From Blastococcus sp. CT_GayMR20 (GTDB taxonomy: Bacteria; Actinomycetota; Actinomycetes; Mycobacteriales; Geodermatophilaceae): a stretch of DNA of 64,000 bases. A program made the translations under genes and the position numbers. The stretch covers positions 46,529-110,528 of the forward strand of contig NZ_SPQM01000003.1 in assembly GCF_004570345.1 (NCBI RefSeq), written 5' to 3'. Positions 63,370 to 64,000 of the stretch are shown one piece after another; the first letter of the stretch is position 1; each line of letters opens with the position of its first letter. The notes under the pieces are model-generated. The model was not told the DNA's origin. It did no database searches and saw nothing but the letters and a program-made list of their open reading frames with translations.

Positions 63370-63414
63370 ATGACTCACCTGCCAACAACGATCCCGGCGG
63401 TCGGTACACGATGA
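63370..63414 (+). CDS. 14-aa leader peptide before lactonase gene
   Basis: ATG 63370, RBS GAAGGAG 7 nt upstream, encodes MTHLPTTIPAVGTR and stops at TGA 63412-63414, overlapping the lactonase ATG (ATGA). The strong RBS belongs to this ORF; the lactonase itself has none, so its translation probably depends on the leader. Confidence 0.5.
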   Translation: MTHLPTTIPAVGTR

Positions 63415-64000
63415 GCGCCCCCGCTTCCATCACCATCACGCCAGTCCACGTTGCCGACCTGCGCGCCGAGGGGGAGCTGATGCCGGTCTACGTGCACGTC
63501 ATCGACCATCCCGATGCGCGTGTGCTGGTCGACACCGGCATGACGGAGTTGCATCCGGCAGTGGCCGACATGGATCCCCGTCTCCGCCCGTTGAGCGAGC
63601 AGGACTTCGATCTCGCCGGCATCGACATCGTGGTCAACACACACCTGCACTTCGACCACTGCGGCGGCAACCACCTCTTCGCCGGGAAGCCGGTCTACGT
63701 CCAGCGGGGGGAGCTCGACGAGGCGCGCAGTGAGGACGACTACACCATTCGCGAGTGGGTCGAGGCGCCCGGCGTGCGGTACGTGCCGGTCGACGGCGAG
63801 CTCGAGCTGCTTCCCGGAGTCCGACTCGTCCCCGCACCGGGCCACACACGGGGCACCCAGGTGGTGGTCGTCGAGACAGGCGGGCGTCCGGTCGTCGTCG
63901 CCGGCGACGTCGCGGTGTGGTTCGGCGAGCTCGACGAGCCGCAGACCGCAGGCCAGCTGCGGGTGCGTGCGCTCGACCCCGAGCTGGTCTGGCTCGCGCA
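63411..64000 (+). CDS. MBL-fold lactonase-like hydrolase (cut by window end)
   Basis: 196 codons visible, no stop before the window edge. Metal ligands NTHLHFDHCGG (His 78, His 80, Asp 82, His 83), PGHTRGT (His 145) and AGDVAVW (Asp 166) match AiiA/AHL-lactonase-type metallo-beta-lactamase-fold enzymes (quorum-quenching family). Whether it acts on acyl-homoserine lactones cannot be told. ATG 63411 is coupled to the leader ORF. Confidence 0.85.
   Translation, partial: MSAPASITITPVHVADLRAEGELMPVYVHVIDHPDARVLVDTGMTELHPAVADMDPRLRPLSEQDFDLAGIDIVVNTHLHFDHCGGNHLFAGKPVYVQRGELDEARSEDDYTIREWVEAPGVRYVPVDGELELLPGVRLVPAPGHTRGTQVVVVETGGRPVVVAGDVAVWFGELDEPQTAGQLRVRALDPELVWLA

Overview
The window is high-GC (about 72% by eye) actinobacterial DNA. 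It carries actinobacterial-style prfB without a frameshift, ftsE-ftsX-smpB, a tmRNA whose tag ends in ALAA, a Flp/Tad pilus locus, many GTG starts and 4-bp GTGA/ATGA gene overlaps. The gene mix fits a soil or rock actinobacterium such as a Geodermatophilaceae member. That placement is inference; no rRNA or tRNA gene is present to confirm it.

The first 17.5 kb is one giant inverted repeat. Bases 1-8679 and 8794-17472 are reverse complements (mirror rule: x pairs with 17473-x) around a 114-bp spacer. Each arm holds a HerA/DUF853 ATPase whose frame is broken by an in-frame TAG, a small CxxC protein, a rifampin ADP-ribosyltransferase (arr), a VOC protein, an unknown protein, a secreted TIM-barrel protein, and a Tad pilus cluster (tadE-like genes, pilin-like gene, tadC, tadB). 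The cluster ends in a tadA/cpaF with no N-terminus, abutting the C-terminal part of a probable conjugative relaxase. The arms look identical and the left one runs off the window edge. A fold-back assembly or amplification chimera must be excluded before any duplication is believed.

From 17.5 kb onward the DNA is single copy. 18.1-25.6 kb: secreted lipase, AraC regulator divergent from a three-gene hydrolase operon, CutA, a GGDEF-EAL protein. 25.7-29.1 kb: core block prfB, ftsE, ftsX, smpB. 29.1-36.4 kb: oxidoreductase, amidohydrolase, VOC, tandem GNAT, SCO6745-like protein, DASS transporter, and a CorA Mg2+ transporter preceded by a proline-rich leader peptide and a hairpin that can mask its ribosome binding site. 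36.6 kb: ssrA. 37.4-40.3 kb: amine oxidase, cupin, DMT transporter.

40.4-44.9 kb is a tightly coupled five-gene envelope-glycan operon: GT-C mannosyltransferase-like protein, polyprenyl-phosphate GT2, YdjC/ChbG deacetylase, methyltransferase, GalE-like epimerase. Its logic matches the ArnC/ArnD/ArnT and NaxD/FlmF/FlmK amino-sugar schemes, and it is the best candidate here for an undescribed pathway. 45.0-49.2 kb: FAD oxidoreductase, an AhpD-like gene divergent from tetR-ethD around a palindromic operator, and an SRPBCC protein. 49.2-58.3 kb: adenylate cyclase, two patatins, a cyclooxygenase/alpha-dioxygenase-type haem peroxidase, a K+ channel and an acyl-CoA ligase, together suggesting fatty-acid oxidation or lipid signalling. 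58.5-63.1 kb: LuxR regulator and a NarL-type two-component system coupled to a membrane protein. The window ends inside an MBL-fold lactonase-like gene preceded by a 14-codon ORF.
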